Source of the DNA: Bactericera cockerelli | Lineage: Eukaryota > Arthropoda > Insecta > Hemiptera > Triozidae | NCBI GenBank assembly: GCA_024516035.1 | Contig: CM044964.1 | Location: forward strand, 2,429,053-2,493,052 | Length of the DNA stretch: 64,000 nt | Direction of reading: 5' to 3' | In this document: in pieces, positions 9,880 through 22,310 of the stretch | Position numbering within the stretch: the first letter of the stretch is position 1 | Layout of the letters: each line of letters opens with the position of its first letter | Notes under the pieces: model-generated | Told to the model about the DNA's origin: nothing | The model's database searches: none | What the model saw: the letters and a program-made list of their open reading frames with translations, nothing else | Made by a program: the position numbers and the translations under genes

Positions 9880-11221
9880 AGGAAAATATTAAACTCTCTT
9901 TTCTTTAGCTCTTTCCATCCCTTCTTCTTTTCATCTTGTTTTTGCCTTACTTCTCAAAATTCATTTGTCTTTTATTCTGTTTACTCTTATGTAAAATCCA
10001 TGATTTCTATCTATGTCTTTCACTTATTTCATTTTCTTTCCTTGACTCTTTCAATTTCTCATTCTTCAATATCTCTTTTTCCTACTTCTCAAGTATTATC
10101 TATTCTGTTTCCGTTTCCTTCAATAAGTCCTTTTTTTAATAACTCCGTCTTTTTATTTTTCCTCTTTACTTTTCACTATTTATTTGTCTTTTATTCTGTT
10201 TTCTCTTTTGGAATATCTTTGTATTGTATGTATTCCACTTATTTTAATTTCTTTCTTTCTTTCACTTATATAAATTTCTCTTTTTCAATTGATCATACTT
10301 TTTTATTTCTTTTTCCTATTTCTCAAAAACCAAAATTTATCTGTCCTTTTTCCCTTGACTTTTTACAACTGACTTTTTCTTTATCTCTCTTTCTCTTACC
10401 TATTTGAGTTTTTCTGTCACTTTTCTCTCTGCTTTTTTATTTGGCTCTTTCAATCCATCTCACTGATTCATATTTCACTTACCCATTCATTCAAACTTTC
10501 TCTTAATAATCCAACATATTATCGCTCTGTCTTTCTTTTTGTTCTTTATTTTCTCTTTGAATATCTCTTATTTTACTTACGTCATTTCTTCTCAGTTTTT
10601 TGTTGATGTGCTCTTTTCATCTTTCTTTTATATTACTTCTTCTTTCCGTGTGTTTTTTTTTTTCTCTCTCTCTCTGTCTTCAATTAGTTCTAAGTCGTAA
10701 GTCTAAGTCTTTTACAACTTCTTCTTCTTTTACATTATTTTCTTATTTCAAACGTCTAAAACATCCCCTGTATTTCCCATCAAATTTCCTGTTCCTATAT
10801 TGTTTTTTTCATCAAGTTTTTCCTTATACTTATATATTTTCACTTACTTTTATAAATATTCTAGAGCAATTTTCTTTGTTTTACTTTTGGTTTCTTTAGT
10901 CTCTCAGTTTTTTACCTACCCAGTTTCGTACTCCATATATTTTTGCTCTTCTATTTCATTTGTATTTTTCACTTATTCAGCAATCATAATTAGACCTTAC
11001 GTTTTATGGTTGAAAACAAAGGTAGATACAGATATTTTGTTTAGCAAAGCAGAAGATTTTCAGTACCTATCTCAACTGTTTTTCGCTCTTTGACCTGTTT
11101 TTTGCGTTCTTTCTATTCTGTCCCTTTTTGCTAAGGATTTCGTATTTATTATTAGAATTCTGTGTATATATAATCATAATATATATATATTCTTTTGTTT
11201 CACCTCTCTCTCTCCTCTCTC

Positions 11222-11255
<34 letters not shown>

Positions 11256-12110
11256 CCTTCTATCAACTATTATCACAAATGCTCCTAATTTATAAACTTT
11301 ATTACTAAACATGTCCCTTCTATATTTATCTCTTTTCCTTTTCTTTGCTAACTTCCTCTTTCTCCTTCTTTTCTACTCCAAAGTCATTTTCATCAGCATT
11401 GCAGTGTCTCGTATGAAACATAACTGAAGCATATCCTGCTATCTCCTTCTCTCTCTTTTCTTTCTTTCTTTTCTCTCTCTTATCGTCCAATCATTTAACT
11501 TCTCCTCTTACTTCTTTTTCTCTTATTTTCTTAAAAGATTCTCCTAATATCTTTCTACCTTATCCTTTCTTTCTTATATTTGTAACTCCTACAGCTCTGT
11601 CTGCTCCCCTCTCAACTGATTCTCTCTCTTCTTGTCTTTATCTTTCTACTATATTCTTCTTTAAATTTCTCCTTATTTTTAACTATCATTCTTATATTAG
11701 TACCTCGTACTTTTTCTTTGTTCCTTTTCCCATCTACACTTCTTTCCTTGTCCCTTCTCTGTGTTTACTCTTCTCTTCTTTTTTTCATTCCCTCTGTGTA
11801 TTCACCTCAGACTTCCTATATTTTTATTTTTCTTCTCTGTTTCTTTATCTTCTAGTTGCTTTGTGTTCTTAACCTATTTCCCCTTTTTTCTTTCTTTTCC
11901 CTTCCTTTCCCTCCTCCTCTTGTCTCTTTCATGTCTCTCCTATCTCTCTCATTCCACTTTCTGTCTATGTTTATTTACTTTTTTAATCTTTTAATATTCT
12001 TTATCCGTTTTCTTCGCTCTAATTTTCTCTTTCCTTCTCCTGCTTTCTTCTTTAGTCTTCAGCACCTCTCCTCTTCCTGTCCCATCTTTCAATAATACTG
12101 CATTACGGCA
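9880..12110. repeat. 2.2-kb pyrimidine-rich tract
   Basis: The plus strand is overwhelmingly T and C with many TTTC, TCTT and CTCT words, and includes a CT run at about 11200-11255. The open frames it produces are Phe/Ser/Leu low complexity and overlap in several frames, so I do not call them genes. Confidence 0.8.
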
Positions 12111-12597
12111 GTCTAAATAGCTCAAGATTTTGTTTCCTATCCCCATTTCCGATTCCTGCCATCCGTGCAATGTTGCCAGATGTTGGATATGTTGACTTTC
12201 GCTACAGGGTGAATCATTACTCCCGTCTATTGTTTTTTTTTTTTTTTTTTTTTTTTTACCGAATTTTATTAGGTTTTATTCGTTGTAGATTTAAATCAAT
12301 GAATTTTTTTCACTTTCCCTATTCTCACAACTACTTGAATTCGTCATTGGCCAATCATTTCCTAGTGGTTAACTTTTGTTTTTTTTTTTTTGAGTTTTGG
12401 CTGCTAACTTCAATATAGTCAAGGGCGTCAAATTTTTGTCCAGGAAAGTGTTGACTGAGAAAAGGGTTACTTCCATAAAAAAAAATAACTCCCTCTCTCA
12501 CTATAATCTTTTTTTTGTGTATCCTAATGCTAACCAAAAAGCTAGCATTAGCTTAGGGGTTTTTTTTATGATAATAAAAATTAAAATATAAATAAAC

Positions 12598-12870
12598 TAG
12601 CCGTTTGCCCGTGCTTTGCAACGGGACTAAATTTCAAATTTACTAAGGCATGGCCGTACTGCTGGACAGCAATGCCTTTTTGAACTTTTTATAATTTTTC
12701 TGGACAAAGCAATAATGGTTTTGGGGGGGTCAATTCTGAGACATTTTTCGCTATCTCTTACCGTTTTGGCTAAACAACTCCGGACAAACAAACAAACAAA
12801 CAAACATAGGTAGGTAGGTAAGTAGGTAGGTAGGTAGGTAGTCTTTTTTTCTGTTTTATATATAGAGATG
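12598..12870 (-). mobile_element. small Helitron-like / mini-me-like repeat
   Basis: On the minus strand: an AT-rich start, a tetranucleotide block (CTAC type, then GTTT), a middle with CCAAAACGGTAAGAGATAGC, and an end CCCGTTGCAAAGCACGGGC followed by a CTAG end. The layout parallels 22958-23205 and 48085-48305. Dipteran mini-me/DINE repeats have such microsatellite blocks and are treated as Helitron relatives; assignment here is by analogy. Confidence 0.5.
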
Positions 12871-12902
12871 AATTTTCTCAAAATCAAAAAAATGAAAATA
12901 AA

Positions 12903-12978
12903 ATCTCTCTGTCTCTCTTTTTCTCTTTCTATATTTCTCTATCTCTCTCTCTTTCTCTCTCTCTCTTTCCCTCCCTCC

Positions 12979-13011
<33 letters not shown>

Positions 13012-13018
13012 TCTCTTG
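12903..13018. repeat. CT microsatellite
   Basis: Interrupted CT run with CCCT and TTTC variants. Confidence 0.9.
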
Positions 13019-13299
13019 CCCATAGAATAGTGGATTATTAGAGTTTAAAACTTTTAATCGAAAAAACTAACTTTGGGTTTGCACGAGATTACGTTGACTG
13101 CCCTGAATGTCTTTAAATGTGTTTTTATATACATACACACACATAGTTATGTATATGTCGCGTCATGTCGTATAGACGCTTAAGTTTTAGAAGGTTTCCC
13201 TCTACTGGTGTTTAGCGGTAGATGGAATCCAAGTTGATAAATTATAAAAATCATTAGATTTATAATAATAATGACACTCTATAGGGGAAGGTAACCATT

Positions 13300-13520
13300 A
13301 TAATAATAATAATAACAATTTAGTGGAAGGTAACCACCAGGCGAGGTTAATGCTCAAGGCATTTTCTACCACCTGTCTCTGAGAGTCTTATTATTATGTG
13401 GTCACAAAGATAAATTAATGAGGAAAAATACATGATGCACTGGGTGAAATTCGAACCAACGGATCCCTACGCTACCTGGATTAGCAGACTAGACAGTTAA
13501 CCACTTGACTACCAGTGCAC
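13300..13520 (-). repeat. tRNA-derived SINE, family A
   Basis: Minus-strand copy with head at 13520 (complement of CTTGACTACCAGTGCAC), box B region AATTCGAACCAACGG, body CCTCGCCTGGTGG-type, and ATAATAATAA tail at about 13295-13310. Confidence 0.88.
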
Positions 13521-14754
13521 GCTACCGGATTTATATTTCAAGAATGAATTTTTTTATTTTTATAAGAAAATACACTTTTTTAATTATTATTTTAAGTATC
13601 TAGGTATCCCTGTAAATTGATTGATACCCCAGTATTAGAGTGCCCTGTAATTTGATTGATACCCCAGTATTAGAGAATAGTTATGGATGATTTTTTTTAA
13701 AGTGGGGAAACAAATTTTTTATAAAAGAGAATAAAGGTGGTTTTGATTGGATAGCGCCCTTCAATGCAGATGACATAAGATACGATCCGTGTGGTCGAAT
13801 TTTTTTCTTAATGGGTGGGGTCTGAACCAATGTTCTCTAGATTGGAATTCCATTTATCAATTTCTCAAAAGAGTGGACTTTTTGGTAAGTTTTTCGTAGT
13901 AATACACTCAGAATTGTTTTGACAGTTTTGACAAGCTATTGCAAGTTGGATTTATATGCATAATTAAATCTCTCTTTTATCACTCTTCTGCGTATTAAAT
14001 TTTTCCAATTTTCTCATTTTACAACTGAATACTTTTCTGAAATTTTGACGAAAAATTCCAGTCTTAATTAACTTTGCCACATGAAAAGGTAACAAAAATA
14101 TTTAAGTTTCTGGCTATAAAGATTGTGGGGTTAATTATGAGGTTGGTAGAGATACTTAATATTAAATTAAAATTTGGAGGTCAGGTCCTTATTATATCAA
14201 TAAAAAAGTGCTAAAGTCTCACTTCTATTCTAAATGAAAATTTTAAAAATAATTCATTTATAAAAATAATTCATTTAGAATTGGGTGAAATTTTATCATC
14301 CAGCTATCGGCCTTGTTCAGCAAAAAATAGTCGAAAAGTTTCATTAACTGCCGATTGAAAAACTATAATTGTTTTTTTGTAAAGCTCGGTGGTTATTTTG
14401 AAACCCGGAGTTTGTGGGCTCGCTTCCCGGTCGGCGATTTTCCGTATTCGCAGTGGTAGGTAATATGGATGTAAAGGTAAAGTGCACTGGAGGTATGCGA
14501 AACACTTTATAATCAGTACTTGCACCAATAGTATAGTTAAAAATATGTATAAGACTGATACGAATTTGTATAAGACAGATACAAATATGTATAAGATTGA
14601 TACGAATATTCTGTGTATCTGATTTTAAATATTAATTTCCACATTAGAACTGAAAAATGCGCTGGTACCAACAGTCACTTTTGTATGCAAGAACCGTGTT
14701 TTCAAAATTTGGCAATTTGTTCATTTGGGATTATCAACATTCATGTACGTTTCA
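13521..14754. other. AT-rich intergenic sequence with short tandem duplications
   Basis: A 40-bp unit containing TTGATTGATACCCCAG is duplicated at 13610-13676. A roughly 25-bp unit (TATGTATAAGA, then GATACGAAT) occurs about three times at 14541-14612. No gene is supported. Confidence 0.55.
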
Positions 14755-15730
14755 ATTTCTTCTCTCTGTCTCTTTCTCTCTCCCTCTTCTCCCTCTTATC
14801 CCTCTTCCTCTCTCCCCTCTCTCATCTTCTAATCATAATCCCTCAAGGAAGGGAAATAGGGCTTATTTTCTCCTCTCTTGGCCCTTCCCTCTTAGTTAAG
14901 AGTGGGTAATATTGGCCCCAATAGCTTTTCCGTCCCCCAATAGCTTACCCGTCCCTAAACTAGGGATCATATCATTTTGGGCACGACGCCAACACGAAAG
15001 CCCCACCCTCTCTCGCTCTCTACCTCCCCATAACTACCCTTTTTAATATCAATCTCCTTCTCCCTTGGTTTTTCCTCACAATGCGCAAATTTCATAATTT
15101 GACTTTGCTCTTTTCTGATATTTTCTCACTCTCTCTTCTTTAATAATCCCTCTTTGTCTCTCCTTTAAATTCTATTTTTCTCTCTCTCTTTCTCTCTCTC
15201 ATTATCTCTTTCTCTTCCTAACTTACTTACTATCTCCCTAACCCACTATCTCTTTCACTAACTCTTCCTAACCAACTATATCTTTTTCTCTCTCTCACTT
15301 CCCGACCCACTATGTCTCTCTTTATGTCTCTTTTTCTCTTTTCCTAACCAACTATATATTTTTCTCTCTCTATCTCACTCCGAAAGCCTCTTTCTCTATC
15401 TCTTTCGAACCCACTATCTCTCTCTTTCTCTCTAACTATCTTTTTATCCATCCCCCCAACCATCTCTCTTTCTCTCACTAACACACTGTCTCTCTTTCTA
15501 TCTCTCCCTTCGCCCCTCTCTTTTCATCTCTACCTTAATTGCTTATCATAACGTGTTCACATTCACAGTATCCTTTCCCTCACTCTCTCCCACCCTCCTT
15601 TCACCCCCAGAATATAGGGGGAGACCCCTATATTCCTTATCACTTCCATTCTCAATATCCTTCCTCTCTCTCTCTCCCCTTCTTCTCTTCCCTCTCATTT
15701 TCTCTTTTATTGTTTGTAATCTCTATTTCC
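14755..15730. repeat. pyrimidine-rich tract
   Basis: CT-rich plus strand with repeated phrases such as CTAACCCACTATCTCTTTC at irregular spacing (15230-15500). Open frames are low complexity. Confidence 0.75.
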
Positions 15731-16079
15731 TGAGCTTCGAACAAAACGCTCTATATTGGCTCTTGTTGGAAATGTTCGAAAAACAATTAGGATGGACGGA
15801 AGCGGAACAGCACAAAGTTTTCTCTCTCGAAAAGTTCCGTGCTAGTACTTCCGAGAAATTTCTAGTATCAGAAATCGGAAGTATTGTGTTCGTTTTTGTA
15901 AAAAATAATAATATTTTTTTGGTCCGATTTCAGTTTTTTGTTCTCATATATCCATTCCATAAGACTGCTGAAAAAAAGGGACTTTTAGTCTCACCTCGAC
16001 AGTACAAACAAGGTAATTTCTGTTCTATTCTACCTCCTGAGCAATTTCGGTTTTGTGTCGGTTTGTCTGTCTGTTAAAA
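15731..16079. other. unassigned sequence, weak open frame
   Basis: A plus-strand frame continues through 16077 with mixed composition (FEKQLGWTEAEQHKVFSLEK near 15774). No domain, splice site pair or paralogue was recognised and its upstream part is CT repeat. I leave it uncalled. Confidence 0.3.
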
Positions 16080-16560
16080 ATATTCTTTTTAACGCGCAAA
16101 TTTCGGAAACTACAAAACGGGTTTCGATGAAATTTTGTACACTTAAAGGAGATGTTCTGTAGGTAGTCCTATTTTATTCATCAACTTCGTACTAGTGGTT
16201 CTGGTCGAAAGAGACCATGCGCCTGACCACTAATTTTTTACTTGAACGCTTATACATATATCTTGAACAATACCTACGCCTGATTTATATGCATACTATT
16301 GTTTTATATAGGCCATTTATAATTATTTTTTAATTAATTATAATTTTATTTAGCTCTGATTTTCAAGAAAATCCAAAATAAAAAACGACAAAAAAGTGAA
16401 AAAATAATGTGTTCGACTAGCTGATACAGAATTTTTTGTAGACTCTTGAATGTAGAAAGTATTCTACTGTTCAAAACAAATTTCAAGAAAATCTGTTAAG
16501 CAGTTTCGGAGGTACAAGTGAGTGTAAAATCTCAAATTTGCCAAGTGTATACAATGCGAA
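16080..16560. repeat. interspersed repeat with inverted-arm layout
   Basis: The opening (CGCAAATTTCGGAAACTAC, then GATGAAATTTTGTACAC) and the closing part (CAAATTTCAAGAAAATCTG, then GCAGTTTCGGAGGTACAAG) look like diverged inverted arms. Related sequence is at 424-600. DNA transposon relic, family unknown. Confidence 0.45.
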
Positions 16561-16837
16561 CCAATCACGAGGAAGTATTGTGTACAAAATTGGCAGTTTA
16601 TTTTTTATACTCTGTACTCTTGAATTTTTTATGAGTAGGCAAATATTTTTGTTTCTCTTTTTATCACTTGTATATTGTTAGAATTTTTTACATACATAAA
16701 ACATACTGTACCTACTTCATTAACAACCCTACTCAGGGGCAGTCAGAGCCTTGAGGATAAATTATTAAAAATACAAAATCGTGAAAATTCACAAATTTTC
16801 AACCAAATTTTTTTCAACAATTTTCCCAAAAAAAATT

Positions 16838-16917
16838 TTAACGTCGCTTTCAACTGCATGGTCATATCACGACGTGGGTGTTACCCTCTATTCGCAGGAA
16901 CCTCACAAACCTGCTAC
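16838..16917 (-). repeat. 5S-derived SINE 3' fragment
   Basis: TAACGTCGCTTTCAACTGC and TATTCGCAGGAACCTCACAA match the 3' body of the 5S family. The 5S head is missing. Confidence 0.8.
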
Positions 16918-16954
16918 TTTGTTTTAGAGAACTATTCATAATAATAATATTTTG

Positions 16955-17025
16955 TCTGTCCCGGTAGCTGTAGCTCAGTTGTCATGGCGTCTGACTGGTA
17001 ATCCAGAGGTCGCGGGTTCAAACTA
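16955..17025 (+). repeat. SINE family C head
   Basis: TGTCCCGGTAGCTGTAGCTC has a short duplication in the box-A region and is followed by GGTAATCCAGAGGTCGCGGG. It ends abruptly in TTATTATTA, which suggests a head joined directly to the tail. Confidence 0.7.
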
Positions 17026-17052
17026 GGATATTATTATTATTATTATTATTAT

Positions 17053-17330
17053 AGTAGTAGTCACTGTGGCAGAGCGAGTTAGCGCGCTAGGCATTGCACA
17101 CATGGTGACCTGGGTTCGATTCCCAGCGGGGAAGGATTTTTTCTGCTCTGTACTTGGATGTTCGGGGTCCACTCATACCTCGTGAGGAAAAATGAGTAGC
17201 TGCTTTAATGTGAAGCAGCGACCAGTGGCAGAATCTTAGGCAAAAAAAATAATACAAGATATTGTAAATTAAAGTGGTAAAGTCCTATGATTCTGCGCTA
17301 CCCACTAAAATTGTGACATAATAACACAAA
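17053..17330 (+). repeat. tRNA-derived SINE, family E
   Basis: Head GTCACTGTGGCAGAGCGAG with box B GGTTCGATTCCCAGCG, body ACTCATACCTCGTGAGGAAA, and end CTACCCACTAAAATTGTGAC then ATAATAAC. Best copy of this family in the window. Confidence 0.82.
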
Positions 17331-17359
17331 GAAAAAGAATTATTATTATTATTATTATA

Positions 17360-17535
17360 GATAGTAAGCTTTATTATAGGTAAAACAAAAATATATACAG
17401 TAAAATACAATTAAATTATAAAAAAAAGAACAAAAAGATTAAGCAAAGATACAAGAACAAAAAAAAAGAGAATGAAGTAAATGTTCTACCGAAAGGGCGG
17501 GGTTATTGCCTGTGGCAATCTCTTCCAACCAACCC
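17360..17535 (-). mobile_element. LINE 3' end, 5'-truncated
   Basis: GTAAGCTTTATTATAGG through GGGCGGGGTTATTGCCTGTG, preceded on the plus strand by ATT repeats that would be its AAT-repeat tail. Confidence 0.65.
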
Positions 17536-17549
17536 TTGGCTACACTCCC

Positions 17550-17685
17550 ATGACATGGCAAGCTACACTCCCATTAGGGATTTTGACCACATAATAATAC
17601 GTCTTGGGCTCACTGCTAGAATAATGAGACTCATTAGTCCAAATCAGGTAGTATAAATAAGACGATATTATTATTATCATTGATA
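17550..17685 (+). repeat. SINE family C tail fragment
   Basis: CATGACATGGCAAGC, GACCACATAATAATACGTC and a TATTATTATT end. The head is missing, possibly displaced by the adjoining LINE fragment. Confidence 0.75.
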
Positions 17686-17739
17686 AATACTATACTTTAT
17701 TGATTACTCCATTACTTGATAAATACATTGATAGATCTA

Positions 17740-17885
17740 CTATAAGCATTGACTTGGTTCTGGGGGCCCTTGTCAATTATTAGCCTCCTTGTAAAGGCAC
17801 TTATAGAAGTGTTGAGTCATTCCTCCACTGTCTGGCTACCATCGGCATCGTTCATGATGACGCCACCCTATGTTGATGATGAGCG
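17740..17885 (+). repeat. 38-bp-array element, 3' domain only
   Basis: CTTGGTTCTGGGGGCCCTTG, TGTCTGGCTACCATCG and GATGACGCCACCCTATG are the conserved end of the dispersed element that elsewhere (28125, 50680) follows an array of 38-bp units. No units remain here. Confidence 0.8.
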
Positions 17886-18282
17886 GTAAATAATTATTAT
17901 ATAAAATAATTATACATATTATATAGATGTATTTGTGATTGTGTCGTTTTCCTATGAGAAATGTTCCACATTTATTTTTAATGTAAAAAATACAATGATA
18001 AAAAATGGAACATACCGCTCCCAGGCGTGTTCCAGATATGTTGCAGTTCTGTCTTCTCAGTTCTCTATAGGGGACAGAAATAACAACAACAAAAACGAAC
18101 AACAATAATAATATTTAAAAAATAACAGAAAAAAAAAGACAAGACGAATAATAACAAGAGGTCTTGTTTTAAGTTTTCATGTATGTCCTTTGGCTTTCAG
18201 AGAATGTAGATATTACATGAATAATACAAATAGTTGCATTACGTTATTACAAGTCAAATATCTTGTCAATAGATATTATTAT
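17886..18282. other. AT-rich intergenic sequence
   Basis: No gene or repeat assigned. Confidence 0.4.
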
Positions 18283-18460
18283 TATTATATGCTTTATAAA
18301 GTAAGATAAACTAAAATATATACATTAGAAAACACAATGAAATTATAAATAAAAAATAAATAGATTGAAGAAAGAACAAAAACAAAAAAGAGAATAAAAC
18401 TAATGTACTACCTAAAGGGCGGGGTTGTTGCCTGTGGCAATCTCTTCCACCCAACTCTTT
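18283..18460 (-). mobile_element. LINE 3' end, 5'-truncated
   Basis: Fourth copy of the LINE 3' end: TATGCTTTATAAAGTAAG to GGGGTTGTTGCCTGTGGCAA. Confidence 0.62.
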
Positions 18461-18627
18461 TTTTTTGAGTGGAAAAGGACCTCTTATATTTGTAGTGGAT
18501 GTGGTGAGACTGCTAGATTTGTAAACTATCTAGCACACGTGGGCTATGGATCGGATCGCACATAATATTAAGACTTACTCTAAGAATTAGGTGGTGGACA
18601 ATGCCTTGGTATTAAACTATTATTATT

Positions 18628-18780
18628 CTTCTCTTACTCTGTCTTATCCCGCTTGAGCAGGGTCGACGTTGAGATTGGTTGGTTTTGACACATTTTTTAA
18701 GGCTGGATGCCCTTCTTGAAGCCAACGATTCTATTTGGTTTAACGTCCTGGATAAGGACGGGGGTTTTACCTCGTCCTGA
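18628..18780 (-). repeat. SINE family B 3' part
   Basis: The complement of the far 3' region of family B (GCTTGAGCAGGGTCGACG, GGCTGGATGCCCTTC) followed by ATTCTATTTGGTTTAACGTC. The tRNA head is absent. Confidence 0.75.
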
Positions 18781-18986
18781 ATTAAACTATTATTATTAAT
18801 GTGTCTTGTTATTATTTTGATTTTGATGATGATACATCTACACTTGGGGGCTCCTTACTAAAACTAGCACATAAGTAATTTACGGTTTTCGAAAAAGCCC
18901 TAGTATGATCCCAGAATAGTAATGAATGAGTGGCTAATATTGTAAAATTGAGAAGTAGTGGCTACAATATACCAGAAATGCAACAG

Positions 18987-19205
18987 GTGCACTGGTAGCC
19001 AAGTGGTTGACGCGCTAGTCTGGTAATCCTGGTAGCGAAGGGATCCGTTGGTTCGAATCCTACCCAGTACATGCATTTTTCCTCGTTACTTTGAGTTTGT
19101 GACCACATAATAATAAGACTCTCAGGGTTACGTGGTAGAGAATGTTTTTGCCATTAGCCTCACCTGGTAGTTACTTCCCATTGAAGAGTGTTACCATTAT
19201 TATAT
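18987..19205 (+). repeat. tRNA-derived SINE, family A
   Basis: GTGCACTGGTAGCCAAGTGG head, box B GGTTCGAATCCTACCC, ACCACATAATAATAAGACTC, and a GTTACCATTATTAT end. Confidence 0.88.
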
Positions 19206-19537
19206 TAAAAAAAAAGTTATTCAGCATTAAAAATAAATAGGTAAATGAAAAAGTAACTAATACCTCAATAATTGCGCATATCTATGAATTAGAGCTGAAA
19301 ATGTAGGTAATGGCTCTCTTATATTGTCTTATAATAGCTACAAGCCAGAAGAAACAGATGCCGAATCAATGAAGAAAAAAAATTGTTCTTGAAGAGAAAA
19401 AAATTGAGCTTGGTTTTACGCTCAATAACGCTGAAAGTAAGCACTGAGGAGTAAAAAACTTTAATAGAGAGACGTAGGTTGGAGAAAGGGAGAGAGAGAG
19501 AATAAGAGAGAGAGAGAGAGAGAAGGAGAGAGAGAGA
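19206..19537. other. AT-rich sequence with a GA-rich patch
   Basis: No gene seen. GAGA-rich at about 19485-19540, directly upstream of the next SINE. Confidence 0.45.
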
Positions 19538-19922
19538 TTATACCTGAGTTCGATTTCCGGTCTGGGCAGACTTTTCACCCAGAAAATTCTGTTCCCTCCA
19601 TACATGGTAGGCTGGCATTTCCGGCGCGCTAACCAGTTTGGATGAGGTTAATGTAGGTAGCTGGTACTATTCCCAGCAAATGTAGGGTAAAACTCCGTCC
19701 TAATCTAGGACTTTAGATCAAAAAGAATCGTTTAAGTTGGGCAGGGCATCCAGCCGTAAAAATTTGGGGTAGAAAATTCTGCTCCCTGGCAGACTGGCAG
19801 TTCCGGCGTTACCCAGGCTGGGTGAGGTTCATTTGGGTAGCTGGTACTATTCCCAGCAAATGTAGGGTAAAACTCCGTCCTGATGACTATTTCAAACCAG
19901 GACGTTAAAACCAAATAGAATC
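19538..19922 (+). repeat. SINE family B, two overlapping partial copies
   Basis: One body runs 19550-19775 (GAGTTCGATTTCCGGTC, then a core with GGTTAATGTAGGTAGC, ending near the GGGCATCCAGCCGTAAAAA tail). A second core restarts at about 19770 (GAAAATTCTGCTCCC) and runs to CCAAATAGAATC at 19922. The repeated core suggests insertion at or recombination with the first copy. Confidence 0.75.
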
Positions 19923-20029
19923 AGGGTATAGATCGAGTTAAAGTTCCGTGTGATGATCTGGGCTTCTTTTGTGGAACTTCAACCAGTTTATAATAATAAT
20001 AATAATATATCAGAATTATAATAATATTA

Positions 20030-20280
20030 TATCATCATAGGGTAGCGTCATCGTGAACAATGGTAGGCCGACAGTGAAGGAATGACTCAGCCCTTCTACC
20101 ACTGTCTTTACAAGGAGACTAATAATTCACAAGGGCCCCCAACCCCCCAGAACCAAGCCAATGCTGGTCTACTCCCTGTTTATAGTCCCCCAGCCAGACT
20201 GCTGGTCTTCTCCCTGTTTATAGTCCCCCAGCCAGACTGCTGGTCTACTCCCTGTTTATAGTACCCTAGCCAGTGTTATA
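20030..20280 (-). repeat. 38-bp-array element, about 3 units
   Basis: Minus orientation: starts ATCATCATAGGGTAGCG, contains CAAGGGCCCCCAACCC, then units TAGTCCCCCAGCCAGACTGC repeated about three times. Confidence 0.88.
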
Positions 20281-20607
20281 TTTTTACAATTTTTAAATTA
20301 AATTTTAACGTAACTGATACCCTTTAACCACTAGAAGGGTCCTTTGTGATTAAAATTTGCCAAGGGTGGTCCTAAATGAAGAAGTCGTTAAATTCGAGCT
20401 TTTTAATTAATTCCGGGGAAATTTTCATCAAAATTTTCAAATCATTGAGTTGTAAACTGAAACAAAATGAGAAAATAAAGAGAGAGTAGAGAGAGAGAGA
20501 GAGTAGAGAGATAGAGAAAGAAAGAAAGAGAGGGATAGAGAGTAGGGAGAGAGAAAGAGAGAAAGAAAGAAAAAGAGAGAAGGAGAGAGAGAGAGAGAGA
20601 GAGAAAG

Positions 20608-20638
<31 letters not shown>

Positions 20639-21144
20639 AATGGAGAGGAAGTGAGAGACAGATATTTCGTAATAATGAAAACAAAATTGCAAAGTTTGTA
20701 AAAATTACAAAGTTTGTAATTTTGTTACGTAGTCACCGGACGGAATGAACTTACCGTTTAAGTGATGTAACTTTTTTTCGAAATATGTTGTGCGTAAAAT
20801 TATGGCGTACCAGTGTTGTCAAGTTTCCTTTTTCTACGTGCTGAGGAAAGAGGACGCCAGTTTTGTCAAGTTTCCTTTTTCTACATCCAGAGGAAAGAGG
20901 ACGCCACAATGTTGCTACCGCTATGTGCAATTTTTAAATTTGTTCTTCAGCTTTGAATTTGCTCCAACCTTCACCATAATATAAAACTTAGAAAAACATT
21001 TTAGGTACATTAATATACAAACTTATTCTAAGTATTTATATTATATCTTAGTATAAGTTTTTGTTTGTAATTAATTTACAAAAAATAAACATGGGTTAAC
21101 CCCGTTAATATGTTAAAATCTAAAAAAAAAAAAAAACTTATAGT
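20281..21144. other. intergenic sequence with GA tract and a 2x repeat
   Basis: GA-rich tract at 20460-20660. A roughly 50-bp unit, GTCAAGTTTCCTTTTTCTAC then GAGGAAAGAGGACGCCA, is tandemly duplicated at 20817-20905. No gene supported. Confidence 0.6.
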
Positions 21145-22310
21145 TAGTTAGTACCTTCGATTCTGTCTCTCTTTATCTGTAGCTTTCTTATTTTCTCTCT
21201 TACTCTCTGAGATTCTCTCTCCTTTTTATCGCTCATTTTTGTCTATAATTTACCATATTTTTTTATTTATGAAAAGTCAAAATTCATTAAATTTGGCACC
21301 CTGGAAAAGTTCGGAAAAATTCCGAATCTGAAGAATACGAGACTTTTTTGAACTTTCTTTTATTTTCAAATTTCCCAAACCTTAACTTTTTTTGACCTCT
21401 CCTACTTTTAGACTTTTTTGTTTTTTTTTTTTTAATTTCTGTTTTTCTTCTTTCAATATTTTCTTCATCTATACCCGTACCTCTATCTTTTCACCTTATC
21501 TGCGCAATTTCTTTTCACTCCCATTCTATTCTTCTCACTATCCTTTCTTCATTCAGGTATTGTTTTTTCTTCTTTGGCTTTTTCTCCGTTATTATTTTAT
21601 ATTTCTTCTACTTCTCCTTCATCTACGCCTACTTTTATTTCTTCTTCTCTAATTTATCGTCGCCAATTTCAATCATTGTTTCTTTTTTTTTTATGTGGGG
21701 TTTAACGTCGCTTTCAACTGCCATGGTCATATCACGACGGGGGTTTTACCCTCCATTCGCAGGAAACTCACAAACCTGCTACTCATATTGACCTCACCCA
21801 GCCTGAGTGGGGCCGGGAAAAGCCAGCGTCACGAGAATTAGAATTTGAATGGTCACCCATCCAAGTCTTAACCTCGCTGGATGTCGCTTAACTTCGGTGT
21901 TCTGAAGGGAACCGGTGTATTCAACATGCCATCGACGCTGGCTATTGTTTCTTTTCTTTTCTCTTTTTTCTTTTCTTTACTTTTTGTTCTTCTTTTCTTC
22001 TTTAAGGATCCTTCGTCATTTTCTACTTCCTACGCCTCTGATTTTATTCTCCCACTCAATTTCTGTCTCTATTGTCTTTTTTGTAAGGTATTTTTTGTTG
22101 TTGTTGTATTTTTCATCCCTTCTCATATTTTCCCGAATCCTATTCAACTGTCATTCATTCATTCTTTCATTCTTTTCTGTATAGTTACGGTTAGGCTTTT
22201 CTTGTTCTCATCTTTCTGTGTTGGTTGCTTTCTTGACAGTTTTTTATCACCTCATTTTTTTCCAGATAAGGTGGGACGATGTATTTTTCTAACTCAACGT
22301 AACAATTTTC
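21145..22310. repeat. pyrimidine-rich tract hosting a 5S SINE
   Basis: T/C-rich plus strand, interrupted by the 5S SINE at 21696-21944. Open frames across it are low complexity. Confidence 0.7.
21696..21944 (-). repeat. 5S-rRNA-derived SINE, near full length
   Basis: Head at 21944 (complement of CCATCGACGCTGGC), A-box/intermediate/C-box equivalents in CTTCGGTGTTCTGAAGGG and CCATCCAAGTCTTAACC, the shared body CACCCAGCCTGAGTGG, and a tail TGGGGTTTAACGTCGC with a short T-run. Very similar to 3003-3273 and 25605-25870, so a recently active subfamily. Confidence 0.92.

Noticed and set aside
9847..10407. 186-residue open frame and neighbours in the T/C-rich tract
   Set aside because: Phe/Ser/Leu low complexity, open in several frames at once, no domain or splice support.
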